NCBI GenBank assembly: GCA_001683735.1
Contig: LUGG01000007.1
Coordinates: forward strand, 744,001 to 808,000
Source: Grifola frondosa
Taxonomy: Eukaryota > Basidiomycota > Agaricomycetes > Polyporales > Grifolaceae
DNA: 64,000 nt
Direction of reading: 5' to 3'
This document shows positions 24,117 through 34,830 of the stretch, in pieces (the stretch's first letter is position 1; each line of letters opens with the position of its first letter). Below the pieces are notes generated by a model that worked only from the letters and a program-made list of their open reading frames with translations, was not told the DNA's origin and did not search any database. The position numbers and the translations under genes are program-made.

Positions 24117-24382
24117 GGAAACTCGACAGCGGGGTGTGCTTTGGATATGATAACCTTTGAATTACATCTGACCTCTTTTTGTACATCGTGCGCGGGACAA
24201 AGAAACAATGACCAAGTGGAACAATGGCATGCAGGGAACAATGTGCCAAAGTGGTTGTGCGGCGCGTGCCGATCTGTGCCGATGTCATATGATAAAGCGA
24301 TAAACTCGAACCATCCCCATCAACATCAACAAGCCTTAGTTCCACCCCACTCACCGTGCATCGACTTCGTTCACATAACACC

Positions 24383-24955
24383 ATGACTTGGGTTCTTGGC
24401 TGGCCTCTAACAATCGAATACGCACAGGAATACGTTCGAGAACATAGGGTGCTGCCGAACGTGGAAGATCCCGATTTAATTCTTTCCGCGGCATGCGAAC
24501 ATATCGATAGGAAAGTCGGAGACGATCATCTCGCCACTCTCGCGTGCTGGGTGAACAACGAGTGTGGAGTCGTCTTAGGAATCTGCATCGATCGCAAGGC
24601 GAGGACAGCTGCGGAAGCGAAGCCTCGTCTCTCTCGCATGCCAACCGAGGCGGCTGCCTATCGCCTCGCCTCGCTTCTCAAGGTGCACAACGATCCGGAG
24701 TGGTACAGATATGACGACGGGACGTATACACCGTGGGATGGAGAGCTCTTCGCCAACCCGAACGATGACAGCGATGACACAGACTCGGAGGAGGATTATT
24801 TGGAGGAGGAATACGACGAGGAGGAATGCGTCGACGAGGAGTATGGGGAGGGGCCAGATGTGGTGGAGACCGAGGAGTTTGCAAATGAGAAGGGTGCAGT
24901 CGTGGCAAGTGGCAATGTCGAGTGTTCTAGCGATAAAGCGCACACGGTTGTGTGA
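24383..24955 (+). CDS. Orphan acidic-tail protein, copy 1 (intact)
   Basis: An open frame of 190 residues, the best preserved member. The start is the ATG of MTWVLGWPLTIEYA, shared by all main copies. The N-terminal half is a compact globular-looking domain (EYVREHRVLPN, ACEHI, LACWVNNE, VVLGICIDRKARTAAEAKPR, MPTEAAAYRLASLLKV, WYRYDDGTYTPWDGELF). The last roughly 70 residues are an Asp/Glu/Tyr-rich tail (SEEDYLEEEYDEEE). No signal peptide, membrane segment or known domain was recognised, and the function is unknown. Just after the stop, GTAAGT at 24962 to CAG at 25013, with a TACTAAT branch-like site, looks like an intron kept in all copies, so the real C-terminus or 3' UTR may be spliced. 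Confidence 0.65.
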   Translation: MTWVLGWPLTIEYAQEYVREHRVLPNVEDPDLILSAACEHIDRKVGDDHLATLACWVNNECGVVLGICIDRKARTAAEAKPRLSRMPTEAAAYRLASLLKVHNDPEWYRYDDGTYTPWDGELFANPNDDSDDTDSEEDYLEEEYDEEECVDEEYGEGPDVVETEEFANEKGAVVASGNVECSSDKAHTVV

Positions 24956-25439
24956 GATGCGGTAAGTGTTCCGAGCTATTCAGATCAAGAAGGATACTAA
25001 TAACAGACTACAGGTATGTGCTATGGGAATGCCATCTATACCAATGGAAATTGGTCCGCATGCTTCTCATTTGTCCTCGTTGGCTCCGTTGACATGTCGC
25101 ATCTAGATTCTATACATTGCGTTGTGCACGGTTTGCTGTCGCAACATTCGATACAAGTTGTAAGATAGCTCAGTCCTCTCCTTATGTTTGGTGATTACTC
25201 GCTTCTTTTCCTCTGATCCTGTTGAATGTGCTGTGTTGTGGATAAATATGGCGGCTAGTTTGCTATGAAGAGGAGTGATACTTATTGCTTGTTGCGCGAT
25301 CAATTACAATCAAAAGTGTTCCATATGCAGGTTTGCTGCCGTGGCTTTCGCGCCACAGCTCTGACTTGGAGCTGACTTTCAAGGTTTCGACGCGCTTCAG
25401 TTCTACCTACTCGCGGCCAGTTGATTTTTTTCACATATC

Positions 25440-25947
25440 ATGACTGGGTTCTTTGGCTGGCCTCTGACCATCGAACATGTTCGAGAACGCAGGCTGTTGG
25501 TAAACGAGGAAAATCCTGGTGACAATAACATTCTCTTCGCGGTTCAAGACGTTGATATCAGAGTCTCGACGTTCTCGGTCGCTGTCTGGGTAACCGACAT
25601 CTAGTCATCTTAGAACTCTGCGTCGATCGTAAAGCGGGGACAGCGCGGAAGCGAAGCCCAGTCTCTCTCGCCTCGCTTCTCAATGTAGACGACGGTCCCG
25701 AGTGGCACAGATACGACGGCGGGACGTTCACGCCGTGGGATGGGGAGCTCTTCGTCATCCCGCACGATAACAGCGATTACTCAGACTCGGAGGAGGAATA
25801 CGGCGAGGAGTACGACAAGGAGGAGTATGACGAGGGGGGGCTAGACGTGGTGGAGGAGATCGAGGAGAAGTTGGCAAACGAGAAGGGATCAATCGTGGCA
25901 AGTGACAATGTCGAGTATGCTGGTGATAAAGTGCACGCAGTTGTGTG
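25440..25947 (+). pseudogene. Orphan acidic-tail gene, copy 2 (broken)
   Basis: Starts as MTGFFGWPLTIEHVRERR but stops at about 25603 after 54 residues. Downstream sequence continues to match copy 1 in shifted frames (a degenerate VDRKA..TA stretch, then the acidic tail to about 25947) and lacks part of the MPTEAAA segment. Several deletions, not just one homopolymer change, so this is a true relic. The post-stop GTAAGT..ACAG block is kept. Confidence 0.7.
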
Positions 25948-26474
25948 AGTTGCGGTAAGTGTTCCAAGCCGTTTAGACCGAATAGATATTGATCACAGAC
26001 TACAACTGTGTATCTCCCGGGATTCTTGTATACCAACAGAAATTAGTGCGCATATTCTTGCTCATTCTCGTTGCCTCCATTGACATATTGCAATGCAGAT
26101 CTGCACAACTGGTGTTATCACGCCGTGCATGTTTATTCCTTTACTATCGCAGGATTCTGTACAAGTTCTCAAATAGCTGAGTTCTCTCCGTATGTTGGCT
26201 TTCAATTTATGACTAGTCGCTTCCTAACCCTCCCGGAGTGTTGCATCATGGATGATCAGGGTGGCTGGTCTGTTATGAAAGAAGGTCCGATCACAGCTGG
26301 AATATTTGAACATTGCTCGTTGCGCTGTCTTTTTGCGATTCCAAACGTTCCGTTGACACAATGATTTCCTCGCCACTGACGCGCTCTAGTAACAATTAGG
26401 TCTGTCAACCTGAGGTGTTGATATAAACTGAAATGACTTCAATCCCGTCACCCTCACTCACGGCGATTTCCGTC

Positions 26475-26720
26475 ATGTTCAAGCTTGGGTTTTAGGTTAG
26501 TCTTTTACGATTATATATGCGCATGAATATGTTTGAGAATATAGGCTGTTGCTGAGCATGAAAAACCCAGATGATGGCCGAGCGAAGTCGGAACCATCAT
26601 AGACAGGACCTGGAGCATGGGGACGATGTCAGCGAGCGCATGGATGTGAGACCGATGAGGAGGTCTTCGCGGTTGCAGTGAGGCAGGGCCGTATGTTATC
26701 AATCTTTTCGGGATTCAGTA
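26475..26720 (+). pseudogene. Divergent-type copy fused to a DUF6533 3' scrap
   Basis: The first about 100 bases match the divergent subfamily start (as at 28006), including the upstream CCCTCACTCACGGCGATTTC block, but with an early TAG. At about 26580 the sequence switches to a segment that matches the 3' end of the DUF6533 gene at 33.3 kb (GACAGGACCTGGAGCA). This is a recombination joint between two repeat components. Confidence 0.6.
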
Positions 26721-26949
26721 CGTATGAAACATTATATATAAACTTCGCTAACTTCATACAGGCGAGGGCTCTAAATACCCGAGGTACAATATTTCTTGAC
26801 TATTTTTTGTGGAGAAGTCCGCGCAAGCCTCGGTACATCGTCGTGATCGGACTCCGAATCGCGCACCATAACATCACGTAAGCCGAACACCCCCTTTCAA
26901 GTTATCAACGAGCCACTCACAAGTACACCGACTTCATCCACATAACATC

Positions 26950-27526
26950 ATGACTTGGGTTCTTGGCTGGCCTTTAACAAGTGATCACGCACGGGAGTAT
27001 GTTAGAGAACATAGGGTGCTGCCCGAACGTACAAAATCCTAGTATATCCTGCGCTCTCACCGCGGCATGCGAACATATCATCAGTAGAGTCAGAGATGAT
27101 CGTGTTACCGTTCTCGGGTGCTGGGTGGGCAACCGGTGTCGAGTCGTCTTAGGAATCTGCGTCGATCGTAAGGCGAGGACGGCTGCGGAAGCCAAGCCTC
27201 GTCTCTCTCGCATGCCAACTGAGGCGGCTGCCAATCGTCTCGCCTCGCTTCTCAAGGTGGACGACGCACCCCTGTGGTACAGATACGTCGACGGGACGTA
27301 TACACCGTGGGATGGAGAGCTGTTTGCGAACCCGAACTATGACAGCGATGACTCAGACTCGGAGGAGGATTATTTGGAAGAGGAATACGACGAGGAGTAC
27401 GACGAGGAGGAGTACGACGAGGAGGGGCTAGATGTGGTGGAGGCCGAGGAGGAGTTTGCAAACGAGAAGGGCGTGGCAAGTGACAATGTCGAGCATTCTG
27501 GTGATAAAGCGTGTGCAGCTGTGTGA
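26950..27526 (+). CDS. Orphan acidic-tail protein, copy 3 (one frameshift)
   Basis: Begins MTWVLGWPLTSDHAREYVREHRVLP. A CCC where copy 1 has CC (about 27023) shifts the frame. The remainder, to 27526, is open and nearly identical in pattern to copy 1 (PNVQNPSISC, LGICVDRKARTA, WYRYVDGTYTPWDGELF, long YDEEYDEEEYDEE tail). It is probably an intact gene if the extra C is an assembly error, otherwise a fresh pseudogene. Confidence 0.6.
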
Positions 27527-28005
27527 GATGCAGCGAGCGTTACGAATCGCCTAGACCGAATGGATATTAATCACAGACTACAGGTGCGTATCTCCCGGGA
27601 GCCTTGTATACCAACGGAAATTGGTCCGCATGCTCTTGCCCTCATTCGTCCTCGTTGCCTCTATTGACATATCGCATCCAGGTCTGTACAATTGCTGTTA
27701 TCGTTCTCTGCATGTTTACCTCTTTGCTATCGCGGTATTCTGCACAGATTGTAGAATAGTTGAGTTCACTCCCTATGTTGGCTTTCACTTTATGACGACA
27801 TGTTTCCTAACCCTCACATTGAGTGCTGCTTTACGAATGATCCAGTCGGCTAGTCTGTTATGAGAAAGATCGTATTTGCGATCCCATACATCCCGTTGCC
27901 AGTGGTTTTCGCGCGCGCTCTAACGGTGAGATCTTTAGGACTGAGACGCGGATATGAACTCAAGAGCCTTCGATCCCGCCACCCTCACTCACGGCGATTT
28001 CTGTC

Positions 28006-28239
28006 ATGTTCACGCCTTGGGTTTCAGGTTGGTCTTTTATTATTGAATACGCGCACGAGTATATTCGAGAACGTAGATGGTTACTGTACTTGGAAAATCC
28101 CGATGATGGGCGCGCCGAGTTGTACGTCGCACGTTGGCAACAAGGTTACCTTCATTCGACACACCGCGCTCGTGCTTGGGTCGGCGGTTATGACGGGTTA
28201 GTATTTGAACTATGCATGGGCTACGAGGTGAGTACTTGA
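28006..28239 (+). CDS. Orphan family, divergent type (77 residues)
   Basis: Open frame MFTPWVSGWSFIIEYAHEYIRERR, paralogous to the main type (shared W-V-x-G-W, IEYA.EY.RE.R, then an E.PD stretch), ending after ELCMGYEVST. It has no acidic tail and is shorter than main copies. It may be the first exon of a longer gene, since GTGAGT at 28227 is a good donor, or a truncated copy. Function unknown. Confidence 0.45.
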   Translation: MFTPWVSGWSFIIEYAHEYIRERRWLLYLENPDDGRAELYVARWQQGYLHSTHRARAWVGGYDGLVFELCMGYEVST

Positions 28240-28439
28240 GTACTAGAGAACGATTGAAAAGGTCGTCGATGTCAATTTCGAGTCTCTGCTATGGAATGCG
28301 CTTGCAAGGCTCGAAGACAGGCATTAAATTACTGGCCATCGCATTACCACGTGCGTGCTTCTTATCACTGGGAGCAATGGAATATACCACTGAAAGAGTT
28401 GTGATAGTATGTGTGTAGAAGATATCATTGAAAAACTGA

Positions 28440-28700
28440 GGAAATGCGACTGATCCAAAAGAGCCTCCGATAACGTTAGGGGCCACACTAGCGAAGTTAG
28501 AACCGATCATATGCAAGGCCGATGAGGAGATCTTCGGAGCTGAGCCAGGGCCATATGTGGCTTGAGGCAGTCAATATTTTTGGGATTCAGTGCGTACGAA
28601 ATGTTCTTTATAAGCTTCGCTAACTACGATATAGATGAGGGCTCTAAATACAATCCATAATATTCCGTGACTATTTTTCGTGGAGAAGTCCCCGCACAAC
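28440..28700 (+). pseudogene. DUF6533 3'-end scrap
   Basis: Matches the 3' end of the DUF6533 copies (GATGAGGAGATCTTCG, GAGGGCTCTAAATAC, TTTTTCGTGGAGAAGTCC) and lies directly upstream of the main-type copy at 28836. Too short and broken to code. Also preceded by a block shared with 30.1-30.35 kb. Confidence 0.55.
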
Positions 28701-28835
28701 CAATCCAAGCATGTACACCGTGATCGATGTAAAAATGAACTCCGAATCGTGCACCATTCATCACGTAAGCCGAACATTCTCTTTCAAGGCATCAACGAGC
28801 CACTCACCGTGCACCGACTTCGTTCACATAACATC

Positions 28836-29366
28836 ATGACTTGGGTTCTCGGCTGGCCTTTAACAATTGAATACGCGCGGGAATACGTTCGAGAACATAG
28901 GGTGCTGCCGAATGTAGAACATTCTGATATGCGCGTTGTCTGTGCGGCATGCGAACATATCAATAGGAGAGTCAGAGACGATCGTCTCACCACTCTCGCA
29001 TGCTGGGTGGGCGATGAGTGTGTAGTCATCTTAGGAATCTGCGTCGATCATAAGGCGAGGACAGCTACAGAAGCGAAGCCTCGTCTCTCTCGCATGCCGA
29101 CCGAGGCTGCTGCCAATCGCCTTGCATCGCTTCTCAAGGTGGACGACGCACCCCTGTGGTACAGATACGACGACGGGACGTATACGCCGTGGGATGGAGA
29201 ACTCTTCGCCAACCCGAACAATGACAGCGATGACTCAGACTCGGAGGAGGATTATTTGGAAGAGGAATACGACGAGGAGTACGACGAGGAGGAGTATGAC
29301 GAGGAGGGGCTAGATGTGGTGGAGGCTGAGGAGGAGTTTGCAAACGAGAAGGGCGTGGGCAAGTGA
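28836..29366 (+). CDS. Orphan acidic-tail protein, copy 4
   Basis: Open frame of 176 residues from MTWVLGWPLTIEYAREY. All segments of copy 1 are present: AACEHINRRV, LACWVGDECVVILGICVD, MPTEAAANRLASLLKV, WYRYDDGTYTPWDGELF and the tandem EEYDEE tail. The end (GVGK, stop) differs from copy 3 by one extra G in a GGG run near 29358, so the native end may be about 14 residues longer. No known domain. Confidence 0.62.
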   Translation: MTWVLGWPLTIEYAREYVREHRVLPNVEHSDMRVVCAACEHINRRVRDDRLTTLACWVGDECVVILGICVDHKARTATEAKPRLSRMPTEAAANRLASLLKVDDAPLWYRYDDGTYTPWDGELFANPNNDSDDSDSEEDYLEEEYDEEYDEEEYDEEGLDVVEAEEEFANEKGVGK

Positions 29367-29906
29367 CAATGTCGAGCATGCGGGTGATAAAGTGCATGCA
29401 GTTGCGTGATTACGGTGAGTGATCTGAGCCGTTTAAACTGAATGGATATTAATCACAGGCTACAGGTGCGTGCCATCCCATCCGGGAGCCTTGTATGTCG
29501 ACGGAAATTGGTGCGCACATTCTTGCTCTAACTTGTCCTCGTTGCCTCTATTTACATATTGCATGTAGGTCTGCACAACTGGTGTTATCACCCCGTGCAT
29601 CTTTATTCTTTTGCTATCGCAGAATTTTGTACAAGTTGTGAAATAGCTGAGTTCTCCATATATTGACTTTCAGTTTATGACTACTCGCTTCCTATCCCTC
29701 CATTGAGTGCTGCATCACAGATGCATCACGGATTATCAGGGCGGCCAGTCTGTTGTGAGAAAGATCCTGCTTACGATTCCATACATCCCGTTCACGGTGG
29801 TTTTTGCGCCACAGCCGCGCTCTAACAGTTAGCTCTTAGGGCTTGAGATGCGGATATAAACTTAAGGACCTTCAATCCCACCACTTCACTCACAGTAACC
29901 TCTATC

Positions 29907-30113
29907 ATGTTAAAAACTTGGGATTTAGGTTAGTCTTTTATCATCGAATATGCGTACGGAGTATATTCAAGAAGGCCGCGCCGAGTGACATGCCGCACGT
30001 CAGCAACAGGGTTAACGTCATTCGACTCATCACGCTCGTATGTTGGGTCGGCTGCCTTGACGAGCTACTATTCGGACTCTGGATGCGCTACGAGGCGAGT
30101 ACTGGACAATGAT
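29907..30113 (+). pseudogene. Divergent-type copy, degenerate
   Basis: Follows the same upstream block as 28006 and starts MLKTWDLG but hits TAG within nine codons. The later part is recognisable in other frames (VCWVGCLDELLFGLWMRYEAST). A relic. Confidence 0.55.
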
Positions 30114-30359
30114 TGAAAAGCAAGGTCGCTGATGTTAATTTCGAGTCTCCGCCGGGTAGTGCGCTTCCAAGGCTCGACGACGTGCATTGAATCGTAGGCC
30201 ATTTCGTTACTACGTACGTACCTCCCATAGCTAAGAACAATGGAATACACTACTGAAGGAGTCGTGATAGTATGTGTGCAGAAGATATCATTGAAAAGTT
30301 GAGGCAATGCGGCTGATCCAAAAAGACCCTTCAATGTGAAGCCTGCAATCTGCAACGGC

Positions 30360-30490
30360 AAAAGGCGCGTAAGGTACGCTTTAAATTGCATGTAGCCAGT
30401 GCGCAGATCGAACGATCGACGGCGGCGTGCACAGACTAAACTCGCGCGTAACCCCATCCGTAGTGTGAGCGTTCCGTTGTCCACATTTCT
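30360..30490 (+). pseudogene. Stray IMPDH 3'-end fragment
   Basis: About 120 bases match the last coding part of the IMPDH gene at 22.47-22.57 kb (AAGGTRCGCTTT, GCCAGYGCRCAGAT, GGCGGCGTGCA, then the donor region CGTAA-CC--TCCGTRGTG). It has an extra CGATCGA-like insertion and many substitutions. Too short to be functional. It shows that the array has picked up a piece of its neighbour. Confidence 0.7.
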
Positions 30491-31721
30491 AGAAATCACT
30501 CATGGTATCTCTCTGTGGTCTACTCCACGACAAACATGCACATCATACTTGAAGCAACATAAAGTATCTGAGACACCAAGTTCGAATATGCGACTCATGC
30601 GTCGCAGACTTTGGAATCCAAGTTCTTTTGCGGAAGAGGTTGATCTCTGGAAAGCTCGCTGTGGTACACTCACCATACCACTCTCTACAATTGTTTGAAA
30701 GTCAACTGCCGTTACACTCCATAGCGTCTGAGTGAGCGCTGTGCTCTAATCCAAGTAGCGTGCGCGGCGGCGACCTACCCCGAGGATAGAGAGATATCCC
30801 AGTCAGATCTGTGCGGTAAACTTCAATGATGTGTACTGAACTGGATTTTTGACATGCTTGCATCATAACAATGATACAGGTTTCTGCGGTAGAGATGTGC
30901 GCGCACTACAACCGGAGATGTCGCATATGCACCCTAGGAAGTTGCGAACATATTTCTTCCTCAGGTGTTACGTCTCCACGGACACCCTCTCAGAGCATCT
31001 CTATACCCTGGTCATCACGGATGCTCATCAATCACAAGTCGTCTTGTCATCCATGTAACCGAAGAGAAGACTGGGGGCAGTATCGGCGTTGTCGGTAGTA
31101 AGTACATATCTGGTGTACCTTTTTTTTGCTCTTGCTGCTGAGAAAATGCTCAGGTCGACGTAGCGATAATCTATGTTTGAGGCCCGTCTCTGAGTTATGT
31201 CTGAGTAACTCCTGCGGGAGATGACATCAAGCTGAAGGGATTCAGATGCGCATGTCAGTTCAGTCCAATGAATTCTCGTTGCACTGACGATTGATGTATG
31301 TCTACAGATGAATGTCAGAATATGCATTGATACGGCATCTCATCACAGTACCTGCCATTGTATGGCATATATGCACCGATCATTCTCTTTTTTGGACTTC
31401 CATGTATGACTGAACACAGATGCACAGCAGCCGTCCCTGAATATCTACGTCCCCACAGCCCCTCGGATCCTCAATTCAAACAAAGCACCTTCGAACTGTT
31501 CACTTTGAGGTTTATAGACATTTTATCAACATCAACAATCTGCTAACGGGGCGTTGAGTTTATTCAGCTTGATGTAGGTTGCTATTCTTTGTCTCACATC
31601 TTGAACACACGAACGTTGATAGGAATTGTGCGAAGGGTCGAGTGGATATAAACCTCACAGACCACTTGGAACATTGGTCCAAGTCGAAATGCCTTATCCC
31701 ATCCACAAGACTTTGCTACGA
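30491..31721. other. Repeat-derived spacer
   Basis: No gene recognised. Parts of 30.8-31.7 kb match 34.8-35.4 kb (for example the ACGAACGTYGAT block), marking the left part of a duplicated segment that carries the DUF6533 genes. Confidence 0.45.
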
Positions 31722-33418
31722 ATGTCATCAGACTCGGAGATCCCTCCGGATCTTGCACAGGCGAAGTAGCCCTCTCAAAGTTTCACATACTTTCATTCGT
31801 TGACCTAGGCTTCCCTCAGCTTTTATACTCTGTGCTGTGTAGCATCGGTGATCGGTATGTACCTCGGGCTCACGTCGCTGCTCTCGCTGACTTGCAATTT
31901 GTATTTGCTGGTTGAAAGCTCTCCTATGACTGTCTGGTTACATTTGATCGAGAATTTTACCTCGTGTGGAAGCGAAGATTCACAGCAGCCACAGCATTCT
32001 TCTTGCTCAACAGATACATCATTCTTATCCCTTGCTACTCCAGCTCCCGACCGCGTTCCCACTCAAACGACAGGTACAGTGTTCTCCAAGATATCGTGTC
32101 TCACGACCCTCTTACTTGACAATTCGGCACTCAAAGAGCTGTACGGTATTGGGCTGGGGGCTCGACATTGTAGAGATCCTCCCTACCCTTGCTACAGGAG
32201 GTGAGCCAGTTTCTATTGCGTGCTTATACGTCTATTGACATCTTTGAAGGATTTTCGAGCCTTCGCGCGTATGATTTATCGGGCGGCAAATGGCAAATGC
32301 CGTTATTGATAGCAGTTTTATTCCTGGTCTCCTTTGGCTGTCATTTGGTAGGGCTTCTCCTTGCGCCGCTTCACGGTGTTCACTCGTCGTAGAACAGCCT
32401 GTGTATCAAGTGCCAGTTGTGGCCCCTCCTCCTATCAACTGTGTAATAGTGGCCAATATCTCGGACAAACATCATAGAATGTCTGTTCAAACGAGCTAAG
32501 CGGCTATCTGTGTGTGCGACTGACCGCAGTATTTCTTCATTACAGATGTTTGTATCATTCGAGCGAATGTGATTCCTCGATATGGAAACTCACATAAACA
32601 ATTCAGTGCTTTTCTTGGACATTTCGTCATCGATTGCGGCTGACACTCTCGTCCTCGTGGTGACGTGGTGGCAGACCTACTGGACAGGAGAATTTCCCTT
32701 GAGACTGGCGTCAATGCGTCGTTCGCGTCACTCATTTGGCGAGACGGTGCTTATTTTCTTGTTCACATTATATCGGATATCTTGAGCTCATGGCACATAT
32801 AGGTACCATGTATTTCCTGTGAGGATCGTTCATTCGATTTATGATGGGAAAAATCATATCGCTCTTTTTCTTAGGACGTTGTTGTCAATCAACGTCATGA
32901 ATCTGATTGTATGGAACGGAGACGGTGTACGCGTCTATTTCATCAACCTTACGTCTGTACTCATGCCCCATCTTTCTAGCTGCTCTCCAATATTCGAATA
33001 TTCACAGATCCGTAAGCATAAACTGTTCTGAACCGACAATTCGCGGTAGTACCTAATTTGGCATCCTAGAATCACAGCCATTCTGATCTGCCGATTCATC
33101 CTTAATTTACGTGACGTTGATTCTACCGATGCAAATGGGAGCTACTCCAGAGGGAATGTGGTATCGACTCGGAGCACCGTGCTGCGATTTGCAGGTTTCG
33201 TAGAGCCACTTGGGGCACCGCTCGATGATGCACGCCCAAGCGCGGTTGATGATGATTACGAAGATTCCGACAGCCGTGGGGCTACACTGGGGAAGTTGGA
33301 ACCGGTCATGGACAGGACCTGGAGCACGAGGATGACGCCAGCGAGCGCAAAGATGCATCGCCATACCAAACCATGGATAAGGACGTCTTCGTGCAGTGGC
33401 GGGCCATCTGTCGTTTGA
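31722..33418 (+). pseudogene. DUF6533 membrane protein, copy A (decayed)
   Basis: Starts MSSDSEIPPDLAQAK like copy B. The DUF6533 core (VTFDREFYLVWKRRFTAATAFFLLNRY) is readable at about 31.94-32.02 kb but followed by frame breaks. Further pieces are a membrane segment ending SFGCHL (32.28-32.35 kb), ADTLVLVVTWWQTYWT (32.64-32.69 kb), SINVMNLIVWNGDG (32.88-32.93 kb) and a tail with STVLRFAGFVEPLGAPL (to 33418). Copy B has the same order in better shape. Seven-membrane-segment proteins of this family are common in basidiomycetes and have no known function. Confidence 0.65.
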
Positions 33419-33737
33419 GGCAGTCGATCTGTTCGGATTCAGTACGTGCGAAGCGTTGTCTACGAGCTTTGCTAACCATCATTCAGCCAAGGGCTCTGGC
33501 CGCACTGGATGCTCGATGTATATACCTTAACTATTTTTCATGGAGAAGTCCGGGCACAAATCGACTATACGTCCACAAACTGTAAGCCGCTGTGATCGAG
33601 AAAGAGCAACAGTAAATTGTAAAAGAACTCCGATGCGGGAAATCGCAACTTGTAGTGTGGCGTTCATATGTACATCACGTAAGCCAAACGTTCCCTTTCA
33701 AGTCACTCACTTGCACCGACTTCTTTCACATAGAATC

Positions 33738-34290
33738 ATGACTTGGGTTTTTGGCTGGCCTTAACAATCGAATATGCACAGGAATATGTCCGAGAACATA
33801 GGGTGCTGCCGAACGTACAAAATCCTAGTATATCCTGCGTTCTCTCTGCGGCATGCGAAAATATCGGAAGGAAAGTCAGAGACGATCATCTCGCCACTCT
33901 CGCGTGCTGGGTGGGGACGATTGTGTAGTCGTCTTAGGAATCTGCGTTGATCGCAAGGCAAGGACAGCTGCGGAAGCGAAGCTTCGTTCTCTCGCATGCC
34001 AACAGAGGCCGCTGCCCATCGCCTCGCCTGGCTTCTCAAAGTTGACGACGGTCCCAAGTGGTACAGATACGACGACGGGACGTATACACCATGGGATGGA
34101 GAGCTCTTGGCCAACCCCCGTGATGACAGTGATGACTCAGACTCGGAGGAGGACTATTTGGAGGAGGAATACGATGAGGAATGCGCCGATGAGGGGATGA
34201 TGAGGGGCCAGATGTGATGGAGACCGACGAGGAGTTGGCAATGAGAAGGAGCAGTTGTAGCAAATGATCATGCCGGGCATTCTGGTAAGT
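33738..34290 (+). pseudogene. Orphan acidic-tail gene, copy 5 (several breaks)
   Basis: MTWVFGWP is followed by a frameshift (CCTTAAC against CCTTTAAC in other copies), then EYAQEYVREHRVLPNVQNPS in a new frame, and more single-base changes near 33917 (GTGGGGACG) and in the tail. The acidic tail is short (SEEDYLEEEYDEEC). The post-stop GTAAGTG block is present near 34286. At least three breaks. Confidence 0.6.
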
Positions 34291-34499
34291 GTTCCGAGCC
34301 GCTTAGACCAAAGGGTATTAATCGCAGACTAGATTCAATCTAGGCTGAAGCGTTTGGATATTGTTTGAGGTTGTGCGGTCGATTTGCGATTCCAAATGTT
34401 CTGTTGCTGGCACAGCGGCCTTTGCGCCACTCGACGCATGCTCTGAGTCTGACGGTCAAATATTAGGGCAACTGTGAACCTGGGCTTGGATATAACCTT

Positions 34500-34830
34500 A
34501 AGAGCTTTCCACTCCCGCCCGCGCTCACTCACGCGACTTTGTGTTCAGGACTTTTTTTTCAGGTTGGCCTTTTACCATGAAATACACGCAACAGAGTGCA
34601 CAGAGATTATGATGATGACCATGCCATGTTGCTCAGCGAACGTAGACAACAGGGTATAATGATGTCCAACCCCCGCGGTCGTATGTTGGGTCAGCCGCAA
34701 TGACGATCTGGTATCGATATTTGGACTAGGCATGAGGTGAAAACACTAAGGATAGCAAAGGATCATCTCTCCCACACGTCAACCAAGGTGGCCGACGCAT
34801 ATCCACTCGCTTCGCTTCTCGATGGTGTTG
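34500..34830 (+). pseudogene. Relics of both orphan subfamilies
   Basis: A divergent-type start block (about 34490-34640, CTCACTCACGCGACTTT, then GGTTGGCCTTTTACCATGAA) is followed by a short piece of a main-type copy at 34785-34830 (CAACCAAGGTGGC, CACTCGCTTCGCTTCTC). No open frame. Marks the right end of the array. Confidence 0.5.

Larger units (their letters stand above)
24383..34830 (+). repeat. Composite tandem array of a small orphan gene family
   Basis: At least nine related units in direct orientation. Main-type starts (MTWVLGW) are at 24383, 25440, 26950, 28836 and 33738; divergent-type starts are at 26475, 28006, 29907 and about 34541. From 26 kb on the two types alternate, with a spacing of about 1.9 kb (26950 to 28836; 28006 to 29907). 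Scraps of DUF6533 3' ends and a conserved block around TTCGTGGAGAAGTCC precede the main copies at 26950, 28836 and 33738. Each type keeps its own upstream block: ACCGACTT..TTCACATA before main copies, and CCCTCACTCACGGCGATTTC before divergent ones. Individual members are listed separately. Confidence 0.85.

Noticed and set aside
20651..24955. IMPDH as the self-resistance gene of a secondary-metabolite cluster
   Set aside because: No polyketide synthase, terpene synthase or tailoring enzymes nearby; this looks like the housekeeping copy.
24575..29400. Minus-strand Pro/Arg-rich frames in the orphan array
   Set aside because: They are antisense to the Asp/Glu-rich tails and follow the tandem GAGGAG repeats; no start context or family.
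28289..30499. Minus-strand frames with shared LFNDIF.THTITT
   Set aside because: They lie in a duplicated non-coding block; the similarity reflects DNA duplication, with no start, domain or conserved frame.
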